From: an uncultured Alphaproteobacteria bacterium
GTDB taxonomy: Bacteria; Pseudomonadota; Alphaproteobacteria; HIMB59
Direction of reading: 5' to 3'
DNA: 64,000 bases
Assembly: GCA_902613845.1 (NCBI GenBank)
Contig: CACMIW010000003.1
Span: forward strand, 62,001 to 126,000
The translations under genes and the position numbers were made by a program. A model generated the notes under the pieces. That model did not search any database and was not told where the DNA came from. It saw only the letters and a program-made list of their open reading frames with translations. This document shows, one piece after another, positions 54,993 to 63,633 of this stretch. The number at the start of each line of letters is the position of its first letter. The stretch's first letter is position 1.

Positions 54993-55480
54993 TATCTAGG
55001 TGTCTTTTTAACTTTTTTTGTTTGAGCCAGTCTCCATTTTACTAAACTTCTTTCAATAATGGGGTCATAATTACTAATAATTGAAGCTGCGTATAAAGCA
55101 GCATTTTTGGCTCCATTATCACCTATAGCCACAGTTCCAACTGGAATGCCAAAAGGCATCTGAGCTATTGAGAGTAAACTATCTAAGCCTTTTAGTGTTT
55201 TTGACTCAATTGGTACCCCAATTACTGGAATATGTGTTATAGCTGCTATCATGCCTGGTAAATGTGCGGACCCACCAGCTCCAGCTATAATAATCTTAAT
55301 ACCTCTGTCATACGCTTGTTCAGCATACTCATAGAGTCTTTTGGGAGTTCTGTGTGCTGAAACTATTTTTTTTTCATGGACAATCTTTAATTCTTTTAGA
55401 ATTTTACCCGTATGCTTAAGTGTGGACCAGTCGCTTTGGCTTCCCATTACAATTGATATTTTTGGGATAGATATTTTCAT
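54992..55480 (-). CDS. purE: N5-carboxyaminoimidazole ribonucleotide mutase
   Basis: The 162-residue class I PurE has SIVMGSQSDWSTLKHTGKIL, the catalytic VSAHRTPKRLYEYAEQA, and IIIAGAGGSAHLPGMIAAITHIPVIGVPI. It moves the carboxyl group on the imidazole ring in purine synthesis. It is directly followed by purK and overlaps the upstream SDR gene by four bases. Confidence 0.97.
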   Translation of the reverse strand: MKISIPKISIVMGSQSDWSTLKHTGKILKELKIVHEKKIVSAHRTPKRLYEYAEQAYDRGIKIIIAGAGGSAHLPGMIAAITHIPVIGVPIESKTLKGLDSLLSIAQMPFGIPVGTVAIGDNGAKNAALYAASIISNYDPIIERSLVKWRLAQTKKVKKTPR

Positions 55481-56247
55481 TTTTTTGAAAACTTTTTTTC
55501 AGTAATTTTGAAGTAAAGTTTATAGGGCATTACTTTACCAAATTTCATTATAGAATTAAAAGGAAAAGGGAAGGATATTTCAAAACCTTTTTTATATATT
55601 TTACTATAAATAATCCTTGCTGCATCTTTAGGCGACATTAAATATGGCATTTTAAATGAATTTACTTTTGTAGCAGGAGTTTCTACAAATCCTGGACAGA
55701 TAAGTTTTACATTGAGATTATCATGCATTTCAGATTTTATAGCCTCGGCTAGGTTAATTAAAGCCGCTTTCGAGGGTCCGTATAAAATAGACTTTGGGAG
55801 ACCCTTATATCCAGCTGTGGAGGACATTATTGCCAAGGTATAATTTGAATTTAACTCGAAATTTTTTTTTATTAGCTCTATTGATAAATAAATACTTAAA
55901 ACATTGGTATCAAAAGTTGCCTTAGCATTTTCAAAGTTGAAATCATTTAGACTATCGGGGATATAAATACCTGCATTTAAAATAAATGTACTAATATTTG
56001 CATTTTTTTTAAATACCTTATCTATAATTAGCTTACTTGAATCAAAATTTGATAAATCTATTTTTACAAATTCAAATTTTGGATTATCAATTGTTTCATT
56101 TGGTATTTTGGTATCATCTCTCGCTAAGCCTATCACACTCCAGCCTTGTCTGAGATACTCTTCACATAGTGCGTAGCCAATCCCACTACTAGCACCTGTA
56201 ATAAAAACTGCTCTATCTTGTGTATTCTTTGATGAATTTTTTTGCAT
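55477..56247 (-). CDS. Short-chain dehydrogenase/reductase
   Basis: The 256-residue classical SDR has the cofactor motif VFITGASSGIGYALCEEYL, NAGIY, and the catalytic site SILYGPSKAALINLAEAIKSE with Tyr and Lys in the standard YxxxK spacing; PGFVETP follows. The substrate is unknown. It begins 35 nt inside the photolyase gene upstream and ends four bases inside purE. Together with the SDR on the other side of the photolyase it suggests a light- or pigment-related lipid function, but that is a guess. Confidence 0.9.
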   Translation of the reverse strand: MQKNSSKNTQDRAVFITGASSGIGYALCEEYLRQGWSVIGLARDDTKIPNETIDNPKFEFVKIDLSNFDSSKLIIDKVFKKNANISTFILNAGIYIPDSLNDFNFENAKATFDTNVLSIYLSIELIKKNFELNSNYTLAIMSSTAGYKGLPKSILYGPSKAALINLAEAIKSEMHDNLNVKLICPGFVETPATKVNSFKMPYLMSPKDAARIIYSKIYKKGFEISFPFPFNSIMKFGKVMPYKLYFKITEKKFSKK

Positions 56248-57700
56248 TAGATATATGAGTACTAATTTTAGACTTGTCCATTTTATTTACAGTATAGTAC
56301 ATCATAGAGAGTCTCTGATTAGTTTTAAAATAATTTTTATTTTTATATATAAAATTCCAATATAATCCATCTAGTGTTTGTGTCCAATCCCCACGACTAT
56401 AATTGCTCATCTTTAGTAAATAATTTGAACCGCATAGATATGGTTTAGTTGCAAAAATACCTCCATCGCTAAACATCCCCATTCCATAGACATTTGGTGT
56501 CATAACCCAATCAGATGAGTCAATGAATGTCTCCATAAACCATTTATAAACTTCAGATGGCTTTAATCCAGCTAAGTTCATTATATTGCTAATTATCATC
56601 AATCTTGGGATATGATGAACATATCCACTTTTTTTTAAATTTAATATCATGTCATTTAAAATAGGAATGTTTGTTGTACCCTCATACCAATGTTTTGTTA
56701 ATTTTCTGTCATTTCCAAAAAAGTTACCTTTATTAAAATCTTTATAATAGTGAATATTTAAGTATCTCATAAATTCTCTCCAACCAAAAACTTGTCTAAT
56801 AAACCCTTCGTAATTATTGATGCCAACTTTAGAATAAGAAATAGAGCTCAATTTATTGAGCACTTGCTCTGGGGTTATCAAACCTATATTTAATGGTGCA
56901 CTAATTAAGCTATGATTAATGTATGGATCACTGGTACTCACAAAATCTTCGTAATGTCCGAAGTTTTCAAGTTTGCTGCTAATAAAATTATCAAGAACTT
57001 TAGATGAGTCTTTAAAATTCATTGGAAATATAATTTTCTTTTCCAAATTTCCAAAGTGTTTTGAAAAAAATTTATCAATTAATTTTTTTATTTCCTCAAA
57101 ATATTTTGACTCAAATGTATAAGATTTAGGACTTTGATAACCTTTAGGAACTCTTTTTCTATTATCCTCATCGAAACTCCACTTATTTCCAATAGGTTTA
57201 TTGTCTTTTACAAATATTTGAAAACTTTTCCGTACATTGCTATAAAAATTAGCAAGTTGAGGTTTTTTTGTAGTAACCATTTCTTTATAATCGGCTCTAC
57301 TAACAAGGAACATAGGAGATCTATGAAAAATTAGTTTAATTTTGCTATTTTTACAAAATTGCTCAAATTTAATTCTGAATTCTAAGTCTTCTATTTCGAA
57401 TATATTAATTTTAGAAATATTTTTTTTACTTAAGAAGCTTTTTAGACCAGCAAAATAGTCCTTGAAATAAGAAATATTTTTATCAAGAGAAATATAATTT
57501 ACTTTAAAATTATTTTTTTTTAGATAATCCCTGTATTCCCTCATTGATGCCAAAAAATAATAAATTTTTTGTTTGTGGTGTTTAAAATAACTACAAAGGC
57601 CCATATCCTCTTGTATAAAAAAATCACATGAGTTTTTAAATTCTGTTAAGTACTTCTTATCAAATAGTTGATTTCCAAGAACTACAAAGCATTCCTTCAT
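56213..57700 (-). CDS. Cryptochrome/photolyase, FeS-BCP (prokaryotic 6-4) family, lacking cluster cysteines
   Basis: The 495-residue protein begins with the DPRP-type N-terminal domain (ECFVVLGNQLFDKKYL) and has the FAD-binding C-terminal half with FGWREFMRYLNIHYY, GYVHHIPRLMIISNIMNLAGL and PNVYGMGMFSDGGIFATKPYLCG. This is the bacterial (6-4) photolyase / CryB group. The C-terminal cysteines that normally hold a 4Fe-4S cluster (the YCxxC and CP positions before LYW) are replaced, reading NYSRGDWTQTLDGLYW. It should repair UV photoproducts or sense light. Confidence 0.9.
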   Translation of the reverse strand: MKECFVVLGNQLFDKKYLTEFKNSCDFFIQEDMGLCSYFKHHKQKIYYFLASMREYRDYLKKNNFKVNYISLDKNISYFKDYFAGLKSFLSKKNISKINIFEIEDLEFRIKFEQFCKNSKIKLIFHRSPMFLVSRADYKEMVTTKKPQLANFYSNVRKSFQIFVKDNKPIGNKWSFDEDNRKRVPKGYQSPKSYTFESKYFEEIKKLIDKFFSKHFGNLEKKIIFPMNFKDSSKVLDNFISSKLENFGHYEDFVSTSDPYINHSLISAPLNIGLITPEQVLNKLSSISYSKVGINNYEGFIRQVFGWREFMRYLNIHYYKDFNKGNFFGNDRKLTKHWYEGTTNIPILNDMILNLKKSGYVHHIPRLMIISNIMNLAGLKPSEVYKWFMETFIDSSDWVMTPNVYGMGMFSDGGIFATKPYLCGSNYLLKMSNYSRGDWTQTLDGLYWNFIYKNKNYFKTNQRLSMMYYTVNKMDKSKISTHISNAKKFIKEYTR

Positions 57701-57710
57701 TTTGTTTTTA

Positions 57711-58412
57711 TTATTTTGTGATTAAAGTTGATCTTCCACCGTCTAGTTGGAAGTTTTGTCCTGTAATCCATGATGATTTTTTAGATACCAAGAAAGAAGC
57801 CAAATTACCTATGTCATCACCTGTTCCAAGTCTCGACATAGGGTGAAGTTTTCCAATTCCTTCAGCAATCTTTTCATTAGAAACCATAAAATTTGACATT
57901 TTGGAAAAAGATAGGCTAGGAGATATTGTATTAAATCTTATCTTCGGTGCATAGTCTGCAGCTAAAGAATTTGATAAACCAATTAATGCACTTTTTGCAG
58001 AGGAGATTGCTGTATGATTTTTAAAACCTCTAACAGCTGCAATTGATGAAAAAAATACTACTGAAGATGAATCCGACATTTTAGTTATGCAATGATTAAG
58101 GAAATGAACGATATTATAAAAATTTTCATCCATAATTTTTTTAAAATCATCAACAGAGGTGCTTGAAAAAGGTTTTAAGTTTATCGAGCCAATGGCAAAA
58201 ATTATGCCAGTTATTTCATAGTTAATAGATTGTATGAAACTTTCTGTATTCGTGTAATCATTAATATCTAAAACATTTTTTTCAAAATTACCTTCAACAT
58301 CACTATCAAACTCACTTCTTGATATTAGAACTAAATCATTATCATCTTTTAGGTTGTTAACACATGATTTGCCAACAGAACCATTTGCACCAATAACTAG
58401 AATTTTACCCAT
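57711..58412 (-). CDS. SDR-family protein with atypical active site
   Basis: The 233-residue protein has the Rossmann start ILVIGANGSVGKSCVNNL, FAIGSINLKPF, VVFFSSIAAVRG and the C-terminal SWITGQNFQLDGGRSTLITK of the SDR superfamily. At the active site the Lys is present (AISSAKSALIGL), but the residue four before it is Ile instead of the catalytic Tyr. Activity may differ or be lost. It lies 10 nt upstream of the photolyase gene on the same strand. Confidence 0.85.
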   Translation of the reverse strand: MGKILVIGANGSVGKSCVNNLKDDNDLVLISRSEFDSDVEGNFEKNVLDINDYTNTESFIQSINYEITGIIFAIGSINLKPFSSTSVDDFKKIMDENFYNIVHFLNHCITKMSDSSSVVFFSSIAAVRGFKNHTAISSAKSALIGLSNSLAADYAPKIRFNTISPSLSFSKMSNFMVSNEKIAEGIGKLHPMSRLGTGDDIGNLASFLVSKKSSWITGQNFQLDGGRSTLITK

Positions 58413-58444
58413 GCAGTTTATACAAAATGTAACCCTAATTAGAT

Positions 58445-59464
58445 TTAATTCTTAAGTATTTGAAGGCTATAACAAGTAGCTGATACAAACAATAAAGTGC
58501 CTATTATTTGATGGATAGAACCTAAAGAGACTTGAACATTACTCAAAACAACAAAAACACCAATAAATAACTGAATTAAAACTAGAAATAGGACAATCAG
58601 GAAATGGATTTTTTGATATTTATTTTCAATTCCCTTAAAATGTCTAAAGCACATATAAAGAATTGCTAAAAATGATAAATAAGCTAAGGCTCTATGAAAA
58701 AAATGTATGAAGACACTGTTATCAAAAAAACCAAAAAGTCTATCCTCAATAAAAATTAAATTCTCAGGAATGTAATTATCTCCCATTTTGGGCCAAGTAT
58801 TAAATGATTTTCCCGCATCTAAGCCAGCCATAAATGCACCGTAAATTACCGTAAAAAAAATTATTATATTAAAAAAAATAAAAAAAATTTTATGTGAGCT
58901 AAAATTATTTTTATAAATTCCAATATCAAGCCTCTTTAAGAAAAGATAAGCAATTAAAGAGAGAATTATTTGAGCTATAATTAAGTGAACGGCAAGTCTT
59001 AAATGGCTAACGTATGGATTAACGTCTAATCCACTTTTTACCATCCACCATCCGATAATACCTTGTGCCCCTCCAAGAAAAAGAAGAAATGAATATGAGT
59101 ATAGCTCCTCATTAGAAAAGTATTTTTTCAAAGCAAAGTAAATAAAAGGGATGATAAAAATAATTCCTATTAGTCTTCCCAATACTCTATGTCCATATTC
59201 CCACCAAAAGATGTATTTAAACTCTGATAGTGTCATGTTTATGTTTTTTATTTGATATTCAGGATATTGCTTATAGTCTTCAAAAACTTTTAACCAATCT
59301 CCATGAGATAAAGGGGGTATTGTTCCCATAAATAATCTCCAATCAACCATGGACAAACCAGACTCAGTTAATCTTGTCAAACCACCAACAATGATCATCA
59401 GCAATATAATTGACATGAGACTTACAAGCCAAAGACTTATCTGAAAATTCTCGGATTTATACAT
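58445..59464 (-). CDS. ctaA: Heme A synthase
   Basis: The 339-residue, eight-helix membrane protein has the alphaproteobacterial (type 2, COX15-like) CtaA pattern: GGLTRLTESGLSMVDWRLFMGTIPP, WEYGHRVLGRLIGI with a heme-ligand His, QGIIGWWMVKSGLD, VSHLRLAVHLI, AGLDAGKSFNTWPKMGDNYIP, HFFHRALAYLSFL and LGSIHQIIGTLLF. It oxidises heme O to heme A for aa3-type cytochrome oxidase, so the organism respires oxygen. Confidence 0.96.
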   Translation of the reverse strand: MYKSENFQISLWLVSLMSIILLMIIVGGLTRLTESGLSMVDWRLFMGTIPPLSHGDWLKVFEDYKQYPEYQIKNINMTLSEFKYIFWWEYGHRVLGRLIGIIFIIPFIYFALKKYFSNEELYSYSFLLFLGGAQGIIGWWMVKSGLDVNPYVSHLRLAVHLIIAQIILSLIAYLFLKRLDIGIYKNNFSSHKIFFIFFNIIIFFTVIYGAFMAGLDAGKSFNTWPKMGDNYIPENLIFIEDRLFGFFDNSVFIHFFHRALAYLSFLAILYMCFRHFKGIENKYQKIHFLIVLFLVLIQLFIGVFVVLSNVQVSLGSIHQIIGTLLFVSATCYSLQILKN

Positions 59465-59572
59465 CTAATCTAAATTTATAATTTTTTAGAATATATTTAG
59501 TATATTAATTTTAGTCGCATTAAGCCTGTCTAACTGATAGATCTTATAGACTAAATATTTATAAATTTCAAA

Positions 59573-59890
59573 ATGACATATCATATTAACGTTATAGATC
59601 ATGAGGGTTCACCTCATAAAATTGAAGCAACAGTTGGTTTTTCAATAATGGAGATTATTAGAGACGCTGGATTAGATATTGAGGCTATATGTGGGGGTTG
59701 TTGCGCTTGTGCCACCTGCCATTGTTATGTCGATGAAAATTGGTTAGAAAAAATATCAAAGGCTGATGACGATGAGGAATCTATGCTTGACCAAGCTATG
59801 GATATAAAAAAAAATTCAAGACTCTCATGTCAAATTCCATTTACAGAAGAGCTCAATGGTATTACTTTAACATTAGCACCTAAATTTTGA
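59573..59890 (+). CDS. 2Fe-2S ferredoxin, adrenodoxin type
   Basis: The 105-residue ferredoxin has the cluster motif with C-x5-C-x2-C spacing in AICGGCCACATCHCYV and the fourth ligand in RLSCQIPF, plus extra cysteines inside the loop. NWLEKISKADDDEESMLDQA and the C-terminus are typical of ISC or P450/Rieske-type vertebrate-like ferredoxins. It transfers electrons for Fe-S assembly or an oxygenase. The stop overlaps lysK by four bases. Confidence 0.93.
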   Translation: MTYHINVIDHEGSPHKIEATVGFSIMEIIRDAGLDIEAICGGCCACATCHCYVDENWLEKISKADDDEESMLDQAMDIKKNSRLSCQIPFTEELNGITLTLAPKF

Positions 59891-61434
59891 CTGATTATAA
59901 CTCATACAAATCCTGGCCATTTAATGAAGCAAAAAAAATTGTAAAACGCTTTGAAAAAAATAATGCCAAAGACAAAATAATCTTTGAAACTGGGTACGGC
60001 CCATCCGGCTTACCTCATATTGGTACTTTTGGGGAAGTGCTAAGGACAAATATGGTAAGATTTTGCTATGAAAAATTGACTGGTAAAGAGACAGACCTTA
60101 TAGCATTTTCTGATGATATGGATGGCTTTAGAAAAGTCCCTGATAACATCCCAAACAAAGAAAAATTATCTGACTACCTTGATTACCCTTTGACATCCGT
60201 CCCAGATCCATTTGAGTTGTTTAATAGTTTTGGTGAACATAATAATTCAAAACTTAAAGATTTTTTAAATAGATTTAATTTGCCTTTTTCTTTTCAAAGT
60301 TCAACAGATGCTTATAAATCAGGATTGTTTAATGAAACAATAAAGAAAATTATAAAAAATTATGATGAAATTATTAATGTAGTTCTTCCGACACTTGGTG
60401 AGGAAAGAAGAAAATCTTATAGTCCATTTTTTCCAATCAGTGAAATAACTGGAAAAATATTGCAAGTTCCAATTGAAGAAATTAATAATGAAGAATTTTC
60501 TGTTTCATATTATGAGGACGGTGTATTGAAGTCTAAATCAGTTTTAGATGGCAATTGTAAACTTCAGTGGAAAGTTGACTGGGCAATGAGGTGGGCTGCT
60601 TTCGGTGTGGACTATGAAATGTGTGGTAAGGATTTAACAGAGAGCTACACCCTATCATCAAAGATATGTAAGATAATCGGTTCTAAGCCTCCTGAAAATT
60701 TAATTTATGAGCTATTTCTCGATGAAAATGCAGAAAAAATTAGTAAGTCAAAAGGCAATGGTATAAGCATCGATGATTGGCTCAAATATTCTATTGAAGA
60801 GAGTTTGGCCATGTTTATGTATCAAAGACCAACAACTGCAAAGAAACTTTATTTTGATGTAATTCCTAAAAATACTGATGAATACTTATCGCATGTTAAC
60901 AAATTAGAGTCCGACGATCTGAACCCAGATAACCCTGCTTGGCATATTCATAAAGCTGAAAACCCATCATATAAATCTAAAATTAATTATAGTTTAATCC
61001 TAAATATTATATCAGTTTGCAAGTCTGAGGACTCTAATGTGATTTTTGGTTTAATAAAAAATTATCAATCTAATTTTAGTAAAGCGGAAACTGATCTTAT
61101 TAATAGAATGATTGATTGTGGTATTAATTATTTTAGGGACTTTATACAACCCAATTTAAACTTTAAAATTCCAAATTCTGAAGAATTAATTATACTCAAA
61201 GAAGTTGTGTCTAAATTAAAAGAAGTAGAGTCTTCGGCTGATGCAGATGAATTTCAAACTGCAATTTTTAGTGTCGGAAAAAATTCTATCTATAAAGAGA
61301 ATATTAAAGAATTTTTTAAACTTATTTACCAAGTTGTTTTTGGTCAAGAGAATGGGCCAAGATTGGGCTCATTTACTAAAATCTATACAAAAGATAAAAC
61401 TCTTGAGTTGTTCAACTCGAAGCTAAATGTATAA
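59887..61434 (+). CDS. lysK: Lysine--tRNA ligase, class I
   Basis: The 515-residue class I LysRS, the archaeal-like type carried by alphaproteobacteria, has the HIGH-type motif GPSGLPHIGTFGE near residue 38 and the KMSKS-type motif KISKSKGNGISIDDW. It also shows FSDDMDGFRKVPDN and WKVDWAMRWAAFGVDYEMCGKDL. The start is TTG 59887 within the ferredoxin stop region, and the end overlaps pyrD by eight bases. Confidence 0.96.
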   Translation: MTDYNSYKSWPFNEAKKIVKRFEKNNAKDKIIFETGYGPSGLPHIGTFGEVLRTNMVRFCYEKLTGKETDLIAFSDDMDGFRKVPDNIPNKEKLSDYLDYPLTSVPDPFELFNSFGEHNNSKLKDFLNRFNLPFSFQSSTDAYKSGLFNETIKKIIKNYDEIINVVLPTLGEERRKSYSPFFPISEITGKILQVPIEEINNEEFSVSYYEDGVLKSKSVLDGNCKLQWKVDWAMRWAAFGVDYEMCGKDLTESYTLSSKICKIIGSKPPENLIYELFLDENAEKISKSKGNGISIDDWLKYSIEESLAMFMYQRPTTAKKLYFDVIPKNTDEYLSHVNKLESDDLNPDNPAWHIHKAENPSYKSKINYSLILNIISVCKSEDSNVIFGLIKNYQSNFSKAETDLINRMIDCGINYFRDFIQPNLNFKIPNSEELIILKEVVSKLKEVESSADADEFQTAIFSVGKNSIYKENIKEFFKLIYQVVFGQENGPRLGSFTKIYTKDKTLELFNSKLNV

Positions 61435-62470
61435 TTTAGCTCATCGTATTCTAAAAAAGCTAGATCCAGAATTATCACATAATATATCTATAAAAGCTCT
61501 CAAATTAGGAATTTATCCAAAAATTATTTGTAAAAATACAGAAATCCTTGAACAAACAATATGGGGAAGAACTTTCAAAACTCCTATAGGGTTATCGGCA
61601 GGTTTTGATAAAAATGCAGAGGTTATAAATCCAATATTAAATTTAGGATTTAGTTTTACTGAGTTGGGAACAGTGACTCCTTTGCCTCAAAGTGGCAACC
61701 CAAAACCTAGAATTCATAGGTTCCCTGGACAAAAAGCATTAATAAATTCTTTAGGGTTTAATAATAAAGGCATGGATGTATTTGAAAGAAATATCAATAA
61801 CTCAAACCTAAAAGAAAACTTCCAAGATAAAATCATTGGCATAAACATCGGTAATAATAAGGATACCGTAGAAATTTTAGATGATCTCAAAAAGCTTTTC
61901 GATAGACTGTATAGACTTGGCGATTACATTGTGATCAATTTATCTTCACCAAATACACCTGGATTGAGAGATAATCTTAAATCTCAAAATTTTGAAAAGA
62001 TCGTTACAAATATCCATAGGTTAAGAGATGAGAATAACTCAAAAATCCCTATTTTATTCAAAATATCACCAGATATTTCTGATCAGGATAAAAAGGATAT
62101 TTCATTGATTTCACTGGCAAATGATGTGGATGGGCTAATACTGACTAACACAACAATTAATAAATCGATGGTTAATGAAAAGTTAGAGGGAGGGGTAAGT
62201 GGTAGACCATTATTCCTTAAGTCAAATGAATTAATAAGAGATTTTTATACTCTGACATCAGGAAAAATTAAAATTATAGGAGTAGGGGGTATTTTTGATG
62301 CTAATGATATCTTAACTAAAATGAAATTAGGAGCCTCATTAATTCAGATTTATAGTAGCTTTACATATGAAGGTCCTTTCCATGTAAAAAAAATGACTTA
62401 TGATTTGATGAATTTAATTCAACAACAAGGATTTAGAAGCATCTCCGAGGTAATTGGACAGTACTCTTGA
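61427..62470 (+). CDS. pyrD: Dihydroorotate dehydrogenase (quinone), class 2
   Basis: The 347-residue flavoprotein has the N-terminal membrane-associating helices of class 2 enzymes, then TPIGLSAGFDKNAEVI, FTELGTVTPLPQSGNPKPRIHRFP, NSLGFNNKGMDVFE, VINLSSPNTPGLR with the catalytic Ser region, and GVGGIFDANDILTKMKLGASLIQIYSSFTYEGP. It oxidises dihydroorotate with ubiquinone. It overlaps lysK and the HAD gene at its two ends. Confidence 0.97.
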   Translation: MYNLAHRILKKLDPELSHNISIKALKLGIYPKIICKNTEILEQTIWGRTFKTPIGLSAGFDKNAEVINPILNLGFSFTELGTVTPLPQSGNPKPRIHRFPGQKALINSLGFNNKGMDVFERNINNSNLKENFQDKIIGINIGNNKDTVEILDDLKKLFDRLYRLGDYIVINLSSPNTPGLRDNLKSQNFEKIVTNIHRLRDENNSKIPILFKISPDISDQDKKDISLISLANDVDGLILTNTTINKSMVNEKLEGGVSGRPLFLKSNELIRDFYTLTSGKIKIIGVGGIFDANDILTKMKLGASLIQIYSSFTYEGPFHVKKMTYDLMNLIQQQGFRSISEVIGQYS

Positions 62471-63288
62471 AAAATATTTCATCTTTTAAAAATGTAGTTA
62501 GTAAATATGACTATTTTTTATTTGATCAGTGGGGGGTTCTTCATAACGGTCATAAAAAATTTATAGAGGCAGAAAAATGTTTAGAGTATCTTAAATTAGA
62601 GAATAAAAAAATCATTCTTATTTCTAATTCAGCTAGCCCCACTATTCAATCAGAGGCAAATTTAAAAAGATTGGGTTTTAGTGAAAAACTATTTGATTAC
62701 TGTATTACTAGTGGACAAATAGCATTAAATAACATCAAAAAAGATATTTATAAAAAGTTTGGTAGAAAATGTTACCCTTTAGAGCTATCAAAGCAAAAAA
62801 TAAAGTATTTCAATCTGGATTGCACTAAACAAGGTGAAAAAGCAAATTTTGCTATGATTGCAGATCTAAAAGATGGATTATCTATTTTAGATTTTGCTGA
62901 ACATCTAGATAAAATTATGAAGTATAAACTTCCACTACTATGTGCAAACCCAGATTACTTAGTCCATAATAAAAATACTCTTTCTATGAGTGGCGGTACG
63001 ATAGCAGAGTTATACTCTGATTTGGGAGGGACTGTCTTTAGATATGGAAAACCTTACGAACCAATATATCAGGATATTTTTAAAAAAATGAGGATTACAA
63101 ATCTCAGTAAGGTATTAGTTATTGGTGACTCATTGTGGCATGACATTGCAGGAGGTAAAAAAATGAAATTAGACTCGCTCTGGATTAAAAATGGAATTCA
63201 TAAATCTAAATTGAAAAAAAAAGATGAGATCAACCCACTTTTAGAGAAGTACAGACCAAAATATGCAATAAGTCATCTAAAACTCTAA
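62467..63288 (+). CDS. HAD-superfamily class IIA hydrolase
   Basis: The 273-residue protein begins with DYFLFDQWGVLHNGHKKF, the alphaproteobacterial HAD-IIA variant with the nucleophile Asp, then ILISNSASPTIQSEANLKRLGF, a cap domain, GGTIAELYSDLGGTVFRYGKPYEPIYQ with the motif III Lys, and VIGDSLWHDIAGGKKM as motif IV. It is a sugar- or nucleotide-phosphate phosphatase of unknown substrate. It is coupled to pyrD by a four-base overlap. Confidence 0.9.
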   Translation: MKNISSFKNVVSKYDYFLFDQWGVLHNGHKKFIEAEKCLEYLKLENKKIILISNSASPTIQSEANLKRLGFSEKLFDYCITSGQIALNNIKKDIYKKFGRKCYPLELSKQKIKYFNLDCTKQGEKANFAMIADLKDGLSILDFAEHLDKIMKYKLPLLCANPDYLVHNKNTLSMSGGTIAELYSDLGGTVFRYGKPYEPIYQDIFKKMRITNLSKVLVIGDSLWHDIAGGKKMKLDSLWIKNGIHKSKLKKKDEINPLLEKYRPKYAISHLKL

Positions 63289-63339
63289 GAAACTATTACT
63301 TATTGTAAAAAAGGGACTTTTGTATTATAAACTCAACTC

Positions 63340-63633
63340 ATGTCTAGATCTTGCGATATTACTGGAAAAAAACACCAAACAGGTCATAACGTCAGCCATT
63401 CTAATATTAAGTCTAAAAGGCGTTTTATGGTTAATTTAAACAGTGTCACTCTATTTAGTGAGTCTTTACAAAGAAAATTTAGACTAAGAATAGCCTCATC
63501 TACACTTAGAACTATAGATAAACATGGCGGTTTAGATCAATATTTAAATAAAACCAGCTCACGATCTTTAACTGATAAAGCCTTAAAAATTAAAAAACAA
63601 ATCGAAAAAAACGTTAGCAAAAAAGCTAGCTAA
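63340..63633 (+). CDS. rpmB: 50S ribosomal protein L28
   Basis: The 97-residue basic protein starts MSRSCDITGKKHQTGHNVSHSN and has SKRRFMVNLNSVTLFSESLQRKFRLRIASSTLRTIDKHGGLDQYL, the longer alphaproteobacterial form of bL28. The position-5 Cys is a remnant of the four-cysteine form found elsewhere. It abuts the next gene directly. Confidence 0.96.
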   Translation: MSRSCDITGKKHQTGHNVSHSNIKSKRRFMVNLNSVTLFSESLQRKFRLRIASSTLRTIDKHGGLDQYLNKTSSRSLTDKALKIKKQIEKNVSKKAS

